A DNA stretch of 64,000 nt from Neoarius graeffei (GCF_027579695.1 NC_083575.1:38698154-38762153), one strand, 5' to 3'; positions 23,773 to 34,515 are shown, numbered from the stretch's first letter. The notes: a model not told the origin generated them from the sequence alone. Numbers and translations: made by a program.

Positions 23773-24287
23773 CTGATATAAAGTGGGCACTACAGACACG
23801 AGCATTTGTTATTATGTCCTCATTCCAGTCCACACGTTTAATCGCCTGCAGCCACAGCCGCCGTCTGTTGCTCTGAAATGGGTGTGATCCTTTAAGCCTA
23901 GGTCACAACCGGACGTACGATTTTTTGGCCGTGCGATTTTTGGCATTTCCCAAATCGCTGCGTTTTTTTTTTGTTCGTGGACAAAGACGCACGTTGGCCG
24001 TAAGTCTGTCTTGCAACCTGAAAAAAAAACGTAAGCGCCCATAGAGTTTGTTTGACATGACAAAGAACCTCTGCGGCCGGTCTGCGGCCAGTCTACGGCT
24101 CAAAAATCAGCACGACACACGCGCGCCCTCCGTGCCTTTCACGTGCGCCCTCCGTGCGTTTCTTGCACGTAGACCGGCCGTAGGAGCACGTACGGCCGGT
24201 TGTGACCGAGGCATTAGGAATCCTATAAAACTTTAGTCCGCCGGTGGAACAGTGATTCGTACAACCGTATACGCAACAACCAGACAT
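23773..24287 (-). pseudogene. THAP exon, right-arm copy split by a MITE
   Basis: Same exon as the left arm, in reverse. The Trp codon is intact (TGG), but a 319-bp MITE (23895-24213) cuts it after F-Y-R-I-P. The resulting 64-residue frame (24093-24287) is a chimera of THAP start and MITE sequence. The donor mirrors the left copy (exon edge 23773). Confidence 0.8.
23895..24213. mobile_element. Harbinger-type MITE inside the THAP exon
   Basis: 319 bp, ends AGCCTAGGTCACAACCGG and CCGGTTGTGACCGAGGCA. TTA duplicated at 23892-23894 and 24214-24216, proven because the uninterrupted left arm has TTA once. The TWA duplication indicates PIF/Harbinger. Confidence 0.9.
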
Positions 24288-24430
24288 GTTGATGCTGAGA
24301 ACAGTATATATCCACGTTTAACTGATTGATAAGTAGGCTAGCCTGTCCCGGAATCAATTGGGAAGCTTACTGCTTCTGCTGCCAGGGTGCGTGCGCAGCC
24401 GTCTTTGTTTACAAACAGTAAATGGGTCTA

Positions 24431-25987
24431 TAGACAAAACATGTATAGAATCAACAAATTGTTTATTTAACTTCAGCTCTGTTCTCCATGCTCAAGTGAT
24501 TTACACATGCGTGTGTGTATTTCTGACCAATCAACGGAAGAGTTTTACAAGTAACTTTTGAGACATATACACCTCTTAGCCAAAGTGTTTTTGCTTTTTG
24601 GCTCATTTAATAACGTGCATTGTGACACCAAACCAAAAGTATCAAATTCATTCTGACTTGGACTCAGCAAACGGACTATTAGTTGTGAAAGCGCCCTTAG
24701 GCTATATGGTTAAAAGAGTTGGCTAAGCCATAATTTGTTACAGTGTTAAATGAGCCTCACTCTTTAGTGCACACAAAATTGACAGGAAGCATACTGAAGC
24801 AATATGCTCCACGATGGGTAAAAGTGCAATGCAAGTGGAACTAACCACAAATAAGAAAACAGGCCATCAATACTAATAACAAGTGTACAAATGGCATCTT
24901 TATATGCTGCGTCTATAGTGAAGACAGTCATAGTGAGGTGAAGGTACACGCCTCAAATATAACCCATTTCTTCCCCATAAAACCACAGGTAAATTTAACA
25001 ATTTTAAAAAAGGACTAACTAGACAACACAGATCAGTGTGAAACACAGACCACCAGATTACAGTTTAGGAGTCGACAGTGACAAACACTTATGAACCCAT
25101 GTCGGGTCGAAGTAATAACACTCATGTTCTGATACTGCATATGTTCAATTTAAAAAGTTTACTGCTCAAAAGACAAAGTGCCCGTTTGTCCCTCCCTCAA
25201 AAAGAAAAGCACAACAACAACAGACTAATTTCAATGGTGATCGTGCTGAGAGTTGACAGTGCAGCCTCGACCGTACAGCACATTATACGTGTCTGTGTAT
25301 TTGCAAGTCCTCTGCGTAGCTGGTGGATAACAGGAAATATCTTTTACTGGTCATTTCCTCCTCTTCGTGTAGTACTTTTGTGCTAGGCATTAAAAAGACA
25401 AGCCTAGTGTTAAAATTTACTGACAGTCACCCTGCCCAATAGTTAAGTCTACCTCATAAACCCTGACTGTCTAGAAGGTATGGTTAATAGTCATTTTAAT
25501 TTGTTGCTGGTAAAATAGCCACGAGTTATGTAATGAATCTTGTTCTATATGTCTAAATATTAGTTTAAAAGGAATGTAACTTTGAGTTAGCACACTTTAA
25601 AAAATAAAATAAAATTTAGCATTTATGTCGGTTGTTTTCCATTTTCATAGTAAATGTCCTGGGACCATATAAGGTAAAATGGGAGAGAATGCAGCAGTAT
25701 GCAGACGTTTTAGCAGGCAGGCTGAAGCATATCCGCTAGCTATCGTCAAAGAAAATAAGCAGTGAGGAATAAACCATTTCGATCCAGTCCTGATCAACAA
25801 ATAATCCTGCTTGTCAGGTAGCACATACTGACTATTACCAACCATGTATTCCAAGTGTTTACTATAAAAAATAAAAAAAAATTAATATATGCCATATGTC
25901 TAAAGTGTGGTGTTGAACTGATCCGACATGATTGGCAGAATCTCTTGCTTTCAATGCTCCTGCCTCCATCAGCCACAGAACTGGGGT
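24431..25987. promoter_or_regulatory. Probable socs5 3' UTR / 3' flank
   Basis: This lies directly downstream of the socs5 stop codon on the minus strand. It has no other gene-like frame and is AT-rich with several ATTTA words. One minus-strand AATAAA lies near 24463. Mammalian SOCS5 has a long 3' UTR, so this is a reasonable reading, but the end is not determined. Confidence 0.45.
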
Positions 25988-27684
25988 TTATTTGACCTTG
26001 AAAGGTGGTTCTCTTTCTAGCCAGCGAACACGCACTTTCTGTTTATAGTGATACTCCTTGAGGAAATCCTGCATAGCTGGTGGCAGCGGCAGGGCACCGA
26101 TGCCATCATAGGTGGTCTGACTGCAGATGGCAGCACGCGCCAGATGCTGCAGGCTGAAAGGAAAGGTCCTGTGGAGGGGGACTGTGAGCAATGGTTCAAA
26201 AAACATACAGGAGCTTGGGTCTTTGTAGTGCTCCAACAAACCTGTGACTGTTGTAGAGTGGAAGACACAGGGATCGTGCGCATCGAAGCTAAAGTTGTGG
26301 TTCCACTGTTCAATGCGTGCATGCAAAGAACGGTTGTATCGGCGGAAGCTGACAGAAAATAAATAGTCCTCCTGGGCAGAGTCACGTAGTAGAAAGGTGC
26401 CTTCTGGCCGGCCATCCAACAATGCCTCCGCCTGGTAGCGATCCATCACTCCCCAGTAACAGGAAAGTGCTGTGATGGCCAGTAGATCAGGCACCAGGCA
26501 ATGGATAAAGTCAATCTGTGTGTGAACCTTCCAGGGTCCTGGCTGTTTGGAGGAATGTCCATCTCCAGAGGCATGTCTCTGCTTAGGCCTCCGAGCCTGT
26601 AAACACAGCGTGGTCGAGTCCTCCTCAGAGTCACAGTCAACAGGCTGGGATGGCACTGCCATGCTCGCCCCAACTTGGGCCATTATCCCAGACAAACCCA
26701 CTGTTCCAGCCCCCATATTTTTGACCTCCCCATGTCCTTCTCCAGAACAGGGGGCCATCTTTGGTCCCAGCTTGTAAAGTGTAGCTCTCTGTGATGTAGC
26801 CTCCAGTGTGTGAATTTGTGCATTTGGAGGAGGGTCAACACCTTCCTCTATACTTAATCTACGTCGTTCACGGAGCCTCTCCTCCTCATCCTCTGGGGAG
26901 GAACGTGTTGAGTCAAAAGCATCCAGCATTGCATTGGAGGAATGAGGGCTGACTGGCGCTGTGTGCTGCTTGATGAGATGCCACTTGTTGGCCAGATCAG
27001 AGCCCGGTGGGAATGGGCAAGTTTCCAGCATCAGCTCTGTTATATGGATCTTGCGCTTAGAGGAAACCTGGCTCTTGGCCGACCGAGGGTGGCGGGGCAA
27101 TGGCAGGGGCAAGCATAAGCCTACAGTGTCCTTTAGCCGCTGCCGTACAGAGCGAACACTTAAGCTCTGCCCACTGACCCCTCCTTCAGTGTCACCCACT
27201 TCCTGGATGGAGCTGGACCCATGGCAACGTTCCCGCCTGCTCGAACCGCCTCTTGAACGTCCTGTCCGCCTGTCTGCCTCCAGGGAGCTCTGTGTCTTAG
27301 TGGAGCAAGAGTGTTTCTTCTTACCTCCCCAAGGAGCATGCCGGGAATAAGAATCTCTACGCACAATTGGAACCCTTCGTGGATCCTCACTTTCTTTGTC
27401 AAGTGTGATCTCAATAAATTGGGGACTATCTGCCACACAGTTGTGGCCTCTATGTCCCCCGCCTCCTAAGGTAACCTGTGAAGGAGCAGAGCCCAGATCA
27501 TCCTGGGACTCACCTGTGTGTGCTCCATGAGAAGGTGCACCCATGTCCACCACACAGTGGACACGATCCATATCCGTATTCCATACACTTGCTTCTGAGC
27601 CACTGGTGTTAAACAGGGTTTGACATCTGCTTCTGAGGTTGCTCCACATCCTTCTCACTTTCTCCATAGATTGGAGACGAGGAC
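25988..27684 (-). CDS. socs5: Suppressor of cytokine signalling 5 (coding exon)
   Basis: 559 residues from ATG (27665-27667) to TAA (25988-25990), one uninterrupted exon as in other vertebrate SOCS5 genes. A splice acceptor, T-rich tract then caatag/gtcctc, lies 17 nt upstream (exon edge 27684), so a non-coding first exon lies further right. Conserved blocks: an N-terminal [18 protein letters not shown] region (about 103-120), a JAK-interaction-like region (about 168-245, with [16 protein letters not shown]), an acidic/basic [19 protein letters not shown] stretch (about 268-286), an SH2 domain (about 404-500) with phosphotyrosine-binding Arg in FLLRDS (428), and a C-terminal SOCS box (about 503-552) with LPLPP and DFLKEY. 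The family recruits Elongin B/C and Cullin-5 to ubiquitinate receptors such as EGFR, and inhibits JAK. Oddity: the BC-box Cys (SLQYIC in mammals, from memory) is Ala510 here. It could be the socs5a or socs5b paralogue; I cannot tell which. Confidence 0.97.
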
Positions 27685-28532
27685 CTATTGGGTAAATAGA
27701 AATGAAAAGTTAGTCAATTTAAAAAAAAAAAAAAAAAACAACTACGAATGTACCCTTTAAAAGGTCTCTCTTCTGACTGCAAAAACATATGATTAGGATT
27801 TCAAAAGGGGCAATTATTTTATGAAGCATGAAAGCACTTGTAGGTTAAAAAATGTGGAGTGATATAAAGTGTGTTAAAATAACTTCAAAGACATTTTGTC
27901 ACTTAACAGCACAAGGAATGTGTCAGAGTGAAATTTCTGGAGATACAGTAAATTGCACCTTCAATATGGTGATGTCCAGCTACTAGCACAAGTTGGGCAT
28001 GTGAAGCATGTTAGGCATGATGAGCCAGATGAAGACAGGGTGCATAGCATATACCGTATGTGTGTTTGTGTGTGTATTGCACACGTGCATTTAAAAATAT
28101 AAAATAAAATATTGTGTGACTTGTAGAGCCACACGACGTGCACAGAGTTGCCAAGCAGATATGCAGAGATGCAAGGCCACGGCTATAAATGAACCCAAGC
28201 ATCTACTCCCAGCTGATCTGCTGGTATGTAATGTATTACTGAGCCAGTCTAGACCTGACTAAGAACTTTGCCAATCATAAAAGCAGATGCATACTAGGGG
28301 AGAAATACTGACAAATGGGAAGAGTAGGCACAGCAAGAAAGAAGAAAGTCAAATGAGGGTAAGAGTTAGGCTTTGCAGTTTATCTGTTTAAGCCTCGACT
28401 CAGACAATGAAAAGTTTCTCTTCCCCTTTCTACATCGAGACACATCTTGCCTTGTTTGAACAACAGTGGTCATGGTATGCGAAATTTGGCAGCACGATAA
28501 CCACATCTTTACACTGTCTAATTCTCCCTTTT
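27685..28532. other. socs5 5' intron sequence
   Basis: This runs upstream of the socs5 acceptor on the minus strand and starts with a poly-T tract (A run at 27721-27739 on plus). No other feature is visible. Confidence 0.6.
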
Positions 28533-28536
28533 TTAA

Positions 28537-29387
28537 AGGGGAACAGAGGGCAATATATAGAGTAAATATAACAATAAAACACACATTAACGAACCTTATT
28601 CAAGACTTACAAAAGTTTTTTGTTCTAAGGTTGGAAAGTTATAGTGTTTTGAAAGTAGCTCGAGCAAACTATTTCCGCAGTTTGAACAGCCCGCCATGAT
28701 ATTAATTTTATCCAATCAGAATGCACGTTCATTTTCTCTGCGTAACACTCATGACGTATGTATGTGCCCAGTTGTGTTGGCTCATTGAGGTTGGGAATAG
28801 CACGTGTGAAATACCCGTTTCTGCCTCTTGCGACGATTTCGCAAGTCCACGGGTGGCGCCTATCTCATTGCAGCAAATAAATTCTGCTGGACTCGTGAGC
28901 AACTCCACGTTACATTTTCCACACGAGCACCACGCCGTGTCACCTGCACGCAGACGCTCTGCCCCACGCTCGCCATGCCCATGGTCAGCATCAGTCTCAT
29001 CCTCGCCGTCATCCGAGCTTTCTTCTCTTATTTCATCACCGGAGTTGAGAGTTCAAACTGGTACCCTTCTAAGCCATAGCCTGCTTGCAGTGTGTCTTGC
29101 GGGATCTCTTCGTATGATTCGACAGAGCTGTCACTTTCACTTGATGCGCCCGACGCCATGATTACACGCTTATCTCCTCTATTTCGGAGAGTTCCGCTAG
29201 TGCAGTGGGTAGCGCTGACGTCACGGTCTTTTAAAAATGGCGACTCTTGTGCGGTTTAGCGTATAAAGTATTATATTTACAATTACCAAGATATTTTGTT
29301 GTTTTCTAGTACATAAATTTGATAGAATACTTAAGAATACGTTACTTTGTCACATCAGCAACTGTATATATTATATTTGGTACCCCT
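28537..29387. mobile_element. TTAA-flanked DNA element (Kolobok-like) with captured exon
   Basis: Ends AGGGGAAC (28537) and GTACCCCT (to 29387) are flanked by TTAA at 28533-28536 and 29388-29391. 851 bp, no transposase. It holds one coding exon on the minus strand. The terminus resembles the element at 5834-6893. Confidence 0.75.
28729..29159 (-). pseudogene. P2X7 C-terminal ballast-like exon, frameshifted
   Basis: ATG at 29157-29159 opens MASGASSESDSSVESYEE, an acidic/serine-rich start, then GYGLEGYQFE. About 40 codons in, one base is missing and the frame shifts. The next frame gives acidic DEIREESSDDGEDETD, then WCSCGKCNVELLTSPAEFICCNEI. That W-C-x-C-G-x-C...E-x-x-C-C-x-E pattern matches the cysteine-rich intracellular domain of P2X7 receptors. 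In fish, free-standing proteins with this domain are frequent and often sit in transposons (general knowledge). No P2X channel part is present. It lies on the socs5 strand, about 1.0 kb upstream of the socs5 coding exon, so it may be in the socs5 intron. Confidence 0.7.
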
Positions 29388-29950
29388 TTAAGGTGATTGT
29401 AACTGAAGAGTAACTTTTTCCAAAAGACAGGTCGCAGTCAAAAGGGCTGAAGTGTTTTATACAGCATTAAAACTTAGTATACTGATTTATCAACTTTTCT
29501 TTATGAAAGTGCGAAACCAACTGAGAAAAAAAAAAAGACTTCAGAGATCCCTTCATAAGCCTTTCAATTTATAGGAATTCACAGATTGTATATACAGTGG
29601 TGTTTGAAAGTTTGCGAACCCTTTAGAAGTTTCTATATTTCTGCATAAATATGGCCTAAAACATCATCAGATTTTCACACAAGTCCTAAAAGTAGATAAA
29701 GAGAACCCAGTTAAACAAATGAGACAAAAATATTATACTTGGTCATTTATTTATTGAGGAAAATGATCCAATATTACATATCTGTGAGTGGCAAAAGTAT
29801 GTGAACCTCTAGGATTAGCAGTTAATTTGAAGGTGAAATGAGAGTCAGGTGTTTTCAGTCAATGGGATGACAATCAGGTGTGAGTGGGCACCCTGTTTTA
29901 TTTAAAGAACAGGGATCTATCAAAGTCTGATCTTCACAACACATGTTTGT

Positions 29951-30796
29951 GTGATTAGCAGCACCGGAGCACCCCAGGGCACGGTGCTGGCCCCTCTTTT
30001 CTTCACCCTGTACACTGCGGACTTCTGCTACAACTCGGAGCTGTGTCACATTCAGAAGTTCGCCGATGACACAGCCATTGTGGGGTATATCAGGGACGAT
30101 AGACAGGAGGAGTATAGGAGCCTGGTGAGGGACTTTGACGTTTGGTGCAACAGGAACCATCTGCAGCTCAGCACCTCAAAGACCAAGGAGCTGGTCATTG
30201 ACTTTGGGAGGTCCAGACCAAGGTCTTGACCGGTTCTGAGCGAGGGAGTCGAGGTGGAGGCTGTGGATTCCTACAAGTATCTCGGGCTGTGGTGGGACAG
30301 CAAGCTGGACTGGACTTGCAACACCAACCACCTGTACAGGAAGGGACAGAGCAGGCTGTACTTCCTGGGGAGGCTGTGGTCCTTTAACATCTGCAGGAAA
30401 CTCCTGTGGATGTTTTATCAGTCCGTGGTCACCAGTGTCCTCTTTTACACTGTGGTGTGCTGGGGGGGGGGCAGCACATCCAAGGACGACACATCCAGGC
30501 TGGACAAATTGATCAGGCGGGCCGGCTCTGTGGTCGGCGTGAAGCTGGACTCTCTGGTGACGGTGGCAGAGAAGAGGGCTATGGACAAACTACTGGCATC
30601 GTCCATGATGTTCAATCACCCTCTGCACACCGTCATCAGCAACCAGAGGAGCCTGTTCAGTGACAGAATGCTCCTTTCCGAGTGCAGGACTAACAGACTT
30701 AAAAACTCCTTTGTCCCTCATGCCATTGGACTGTACGACTCCTCTCTGGGGGGGAGTAGGGGTAACAGGAGGACAGAGGACGGGAGGGAGCAGTAG
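29951..30796 (+). pseudogene. LINE reverse transcriptase, C-terminal part
   Basis: One frame with a single internal TGA (30227-30229). It contains the palm motifs T-G-A-P-Q-G-T-V-L-A-P, then F-A-D-D-T (the catalytic Asp pair of the YADD box), then the thumb-like Y-K-Y-L-G and GQSRLYFLGRLWSFN, and the distal VLFYTVVCWGG stretch. The endonuclease and N-terminal RT are missing because of 5' truncation. Before insertion the protein would copy LINE and SINE RNA at nicked target DNA. Confidence 0.9.
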
Positions 30797-30961
30797 CCTA
30801 GCTTGACTAAAAGCAATACTGGACAAATGTGCAATACCTCTCCTGCTGGCCTTTTTTTTTCCTTCTTCATATCTTATTTTTTATATTTGTGTAAATACTT
30901 AATTTATCTAGAAGTTTTCTCAATTTTCTATTCTCTGTTTAGGTCACTCATTTTATATTAT

Positions 30962-31840
30962 CTGGTTGACGGAGCCGCCGAAGTGCTGAGAAAAGTGCCG
31001 CTTGAAAAAAAAAAAACCATTCAACTTCATTTTTTATTTTCCCCCCCGCAGATCTCTCAAAAGATGCCGATGTGAAAATAATTTTATTTAATCTAAATTA
31101 AACATTAAATCACATCTTTATCATGACCATTTGATACCTCGCGATACAACTTGCCATTTTTTCGGTCACTGTATTGACCCCACTGTATTTGCGTCTCGAG
31201 AGTTCCCAAAGTGCATTGCGAATAATGGCGGCGTCCAGGAAGTGTGTTCATGCCATGTGAGAAGAATCGAATAACAAATCACAATGACTTCGTTTGTGCA
31301 GGTTCGTTTAAATGGGGGACAAGCTGCATTTAAGCAGTCTGCCGAAGGAGAAACTGTCGGAGAGTTTATTATGCGCGTGGCAGACTGTGCTCTGGCTGAT
31401 ATCCTGACCGTTAGAGTCGGCAATGACGGTCATCGAGCAGATTCGACACAAGCCGACCTACAGATGCCTATGACAGTTGTAGTGGATGAATTTGGCTACA
31501 AATTTTTTACAGCGGACATAACGACCGATCCAGTTGCAACAGATAAAAAAAAAAGTGACAGTTGCCCATCAGCATTTGATGTCCTCATGAATGTCCAACG
31601 AAAGTACACATCCTTGCCCGCAAAAAGGTATGACGAATGGCTGAACTTAAATTAATAATAAATATTTATTATTATAATCTAATATTATTATTATTTTTAT
31701 TGCATTATTATTATTTTTTTTTCCTCTGACACATTTTTTTCATTTAAAAGAAAATAATTTTTTTTTTCAATCTTGTAGCCTTATTTTTTTCTTATTTTGC
31801 CCTACATCACACAGTTTGACCTGAAAAATCCGTCAACCAG
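30962..31840. mobile_element. DNA element nested in the LINE 3' UTR
   Basis: Perfect 12-bp inverted ends CTGGTTGACGGA and TCCGTCAACCAG. No transposase and no unambiguous target duplication. It holds the exon at 31284-31627 with an upstream aatggcggcgtcc (YY1-like) word, typical of a housekeeping promoter. Confidence 0.7.
31284..31627 (+). CDS. Orphan first exon, unknown protein
   Basis: ATG (MTSFVQVRLNGGQAAFKQ) opens a clean frame of about 114 codons ending at a strong donor, gcaaaaag/gtatga; the frame then runs only 9 codons into the intron. The first 50 residues look like a small beta-grasp-type opening (V-x-V-x-L-N-G-G then G-E-T-V-G-E-F) and the end is S-A-F-D-V-L-M-N-V-Q-R-K. I do not recognise the family. 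It could be the first exon of the autonomous parent's protein, or a captured host exon. No internal stops suggest youth or constraint. Confidence 0.5.
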
Positions 31841-31911
31841 AAAATAAAAAATGAGTGGCCTTATCCTGCTGGAATTTCAATTTCCCTGAGGGAACCCTCC
31901 CAAAGGAATCA

Positions 31912-32279
31912 TCTCATCTCATCTCATTATCTCTAGCCGCTTTATCCTGTTCTACAGGGTCACAGGCAAGCTGGAGCCTATCCCAGCTGACTACGGGCGA
32001 AAGGCGGGGTACACCCTGGACAAGTCGCCAGGTCATCACAGGGCTGACACATAGACACAGACAACCATTCACACCTACGGTCAATTTAGAGTCACCAGTT
32101 AGCCTAACCTGCATGTCTTTGGACTGTGGGGGAAACCGGAGCACCCGAAGGAAACCCACGCGGACACGGGGAGAACATGCAAACTCTGCACAGAAAGGCC
32201 CTCGCTGGCCACGGGGCTCGAACCCGGACCTTCTTGCTGTGGTTAGCGCTGTCGCCTCACTACACCACCATGCCGCCCC
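31912..32279 (-). mobile_element. SINE nested in the LINE tail
   Basis: Main-family SINE with near-identical flanks (aaaggaatc / aaagggatc). A short rearrangement sits in the head (ggttagcgctgtcgcctcac inserted in the wrong orientation near 32239-32258). The ORF of about 160 codons is a SINE artefact. Confidence 0.85.
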
Positions 32280-32323
32280 CAAAGGGATCAATAAAGTTTT
32301 ATCTAATCTTGTGGAAGTGTATC

Positions 32324-33344
32324 ATGGTACAAACAAAGTAGATTTCTGAGGACCTCAGAAAAAGTGCTGTTGATGCTCAACAGGCTGGAAAAGGTTACAA
32401 AACCATCTCTAAAGAGTTTGGACTCCACCAATCCACAGTCAGACAGATTGTGTACAAATGGAGGAAATTCAAGACCATTGTTACCCTCCCCAGGAGTGGT
32501 TGACCAACAAAGATCACTCCAAGAACAAGGCATGTAATAGTCGGAGAGGTCACAAAGGACCCCAAGGTAACTTCTAAGCAACTGAAGGCCTCTCTCACAT
32601 TGGCTAATGTTAATGTTCATGAGTCCACCATCAGGAGAACACTGAACAACAATGGTGTGCATGGCAGGGTTGCAAGGAGAAAGCCACTGCTCTCCAAAAA
32701 GAACATTGCTGCTCGTCTGCAGTTTGCTAAAGATCACGTGGACAAGCCAGAAGGTTATTGGAAAAATGTTTTGTGGATGGATGAGACCAAAATAGAACTT
32801 TTTGGTTTAAATGAGAAGCGTTATACTTGGAGAAAGGAAAACACTGCATTCCAGCATAAGAACCTTATCCCATTTGTAAAACATGGTGGTGGTAGGATCA
32901 TGGTTTGGGTCTGTTTTGCTGCATCTGGGCCAGGACAGCTTGCCATCATTGATGGAACAATGAATTCTGAATTATACCAGCGAATTCCAAAGGAAAATTT
33001 CAGGACATCTGTCCATGAACTGAGTCTCAAGAGAAGGTGGGTCATGCAGCAAGACAACAGCCCTAAGCACACAAGTCATTCTACCAAAGAATGGTTAAAG
33101 AAGGATAAAGTTAGTTTTGGAATGGCCAAGTCAAAGTCCTGACCTTAATCCAATTGAAATGTTGTGGAAGGACCTGAAGCGAGCAGTTCATGTGAGGAAA
33201 CCCACCGACATCCCAGAGTTGAAGCTGTTCTGTACGGAGGAATGGGCTAAAATTCCTCCAAGCCGGTGTGCAGGACTGATCAACAGTTACCGGAAACGTT
33301 TATTTGCAGTTATTGCTGCACAAGGGGGTCACACCAGATACTGA
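32324..33344 (+). pseudogene. Tc1 transposase pseudogene, copy C
   Basis: Starts ATG-GTA-CAA-ACA-AAG-TAG, so it stops at codon 6. A second stop (CGA to TGA) falls near 32501. From 32600 the frame runs through W-M-D-E-T-K-I-E and Q-Q-D-N-S-P-K-H to about 33112, where 2 bases are missing; E in SPDLNPIE is in the next frame (33117-33344). Inactive. Confidence 0.92.
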
Positions 33345-33563
33345 AAGCAAAGGTTCATGTACTTTTGCCACTCACAGATATGTAATATTGGATCATTTTC
33401 CTCAATAAATAAATGACCAAGTATAATATTTTTGTCTCATTTGTTTAACTGGGTTCTCTTTATCTACTTTTAGGACTTGTGTGAAAATCTGATGTTTTAG
33501 GTCATATTCATGCAGAAATATTGAAAATTCTAAAGGGTTCGCCAACTTTCAAGCACCACTGTA

Positions 33564-34005
33564 TATTTCATTTCTAATAAATGCGATTTTAACTGAAGCA
33601 TGTCTGTTGGTTGTACATAAGCTTCAATCAACTAATGTCTTAAGAAATTAAGTTTGTTTCTCATAATAGGGGCTGTTGTCATCTTCAAGGATACACTTGG
33701 ACATGTTAAGTTTGAATGTGGTACTAGTCTAAGGCCACATCCACACGACAACGGCAACGTGATGTTATTTAAAAAAATATCGCCTCCAAATGGGCAACGA
33801 TCAGTAGAATATCAGGTCCATATGGCAACGCAACGCTTGCTGAAAACGATGCAATACACATGCCACACCACTACGTGCGCTGTAAATGCTACACAGTCTC
33901 AATGCTGAATGATAAGATCTTATGTGATAACAGAGAACAAAGGTTTCCAAAACTGTTCCTTCAGAGGGGCCCCACTCTGCTGAACATTACATTAAGAATT
34001 AGACT
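33564..34005. other. Short spacer with a MITE-like fragment
   Basis: 33731-33890 (aggccacatccacacgacaa...) reads like one arm of a common fish MITE. The partner arm is not visible. Nothing else is supported. Confidence 0.35.
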
Positions 34006-34515
34006 TACAGTGACCTCCACAATTACTGGCACTCCTTGTAAACATGAGTTAAAAGAGTTAAAAACAAAACAAAAACAATCCACCTTTTGGTGAAGTCGCT
34101 TCATCTCACACTGAAAAAAAATAAAATAGAAAAATCCAACCTTTAATTGAAATGAATGTATCCAGAGAAATATCAGGAAATAATTATTTTCGAAACACAT
34201 GTGCCACTATGGGCACCTCTGCATTTAATACTTTGTACAGCCTCCCTTTGCCAGTAAAACAGCACCAAGTCTTCTTCTATAACATTTTATAAGGTTGGAG
34301 ATACAGAGCAGGGCGTCTGAAACCGTTCCTCTTTACACAATCTCTCCACATCATCCAGAGACCTCGGCCCTCTCTTGTGCTTCTCCTCTTCAGCGCAGGT
34401 TTTCAATGGGGTTCAGGTCAGGGGACTGAGATGGCCAGGGCAGAAGCATCATTCTATGTTCAACTAACCATTTTTGTGTTGCTTTAGACATACGTTTCGG
34501 ATCATTCTCCTGCTA

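Larger units (their letters stand above)
23321..24428. mobile_element. Palindromic element with two mirrored THAP exons
   Basis: The left arm 23321-23697 and right arm 23732-24428 are inverted copies around a 34-nt loop, apart from a 319-bp insertion in the right arm. Ends GACCC...GGGTC are flanked by TA (23319-23320, 24429-24430). The same terminal word GACCC(C/T)TTT and TA flank occur at 40169-41230. The arms match almost base for base, so the inversion duplication is young. ISL2EU-like is my tentative class. Confidence 0.8.
29952..32308 (+). mobile_element. 5'-truncated non-LTR retrotransposon (LINE)
   Basis: Flanked by TTGTG (29947-29951, 32309-32313), which Tc1 relatives have once. It starts inside the reverse transcriptase and ends with a fish-LINE-like 3' end (ttccctgaggg...gggatcaataaagt). 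Two later insertions split its 3' UTR: a DNA element (30962-31840) and a SINE (about 31912-32279). The clade (L2/CR1/jockey side) is not fixed. Confidence 0.85.
29595..33561 (+). mobile_element. Tc1-family transposon, copy C, with LINE insertion
   Basis: TIRs of the CAGTGGTGCTTGAAAG family (left variant CAGTGGTGTTTG) with TA at 29593-29594 and 33562-33563. The Tc1 sequence stops at 29951 and resumes at 32309. Removing the insertion leaves the family's standard 1.6 kb. Confidence 0.93.

Noticed and set aside
26017..26415. 132-residue minus ORF within socs5
   Set aside because: Out-of-frame shadow of the SH2/SOCS-box coding sequence.
28537..29159. P2X7 receptor gene
   Set aside because: Only the C-terminal Cys-rich module is seen. 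No transmembrane or ligand-binding exons, and it is frameshifted inside a transposon.
28721..29161. 146-residue plus-strand ORF
   Set aside because: Antisense to the P2X7-like exon, whose Cys pattern gives the better reading.
29951..30796. Retroviral or LTR reverse transcriptase
   Set aside because: The motif order, lack of LTRs, protease, integrase or RNase H, and a LINE-type 3' end point to a non-LTR element.
31855..32349. 164-residue protein on plus and 125 on minus
   Set aside because: Both lie in a SINE; similar frames recur at every SINE copy.
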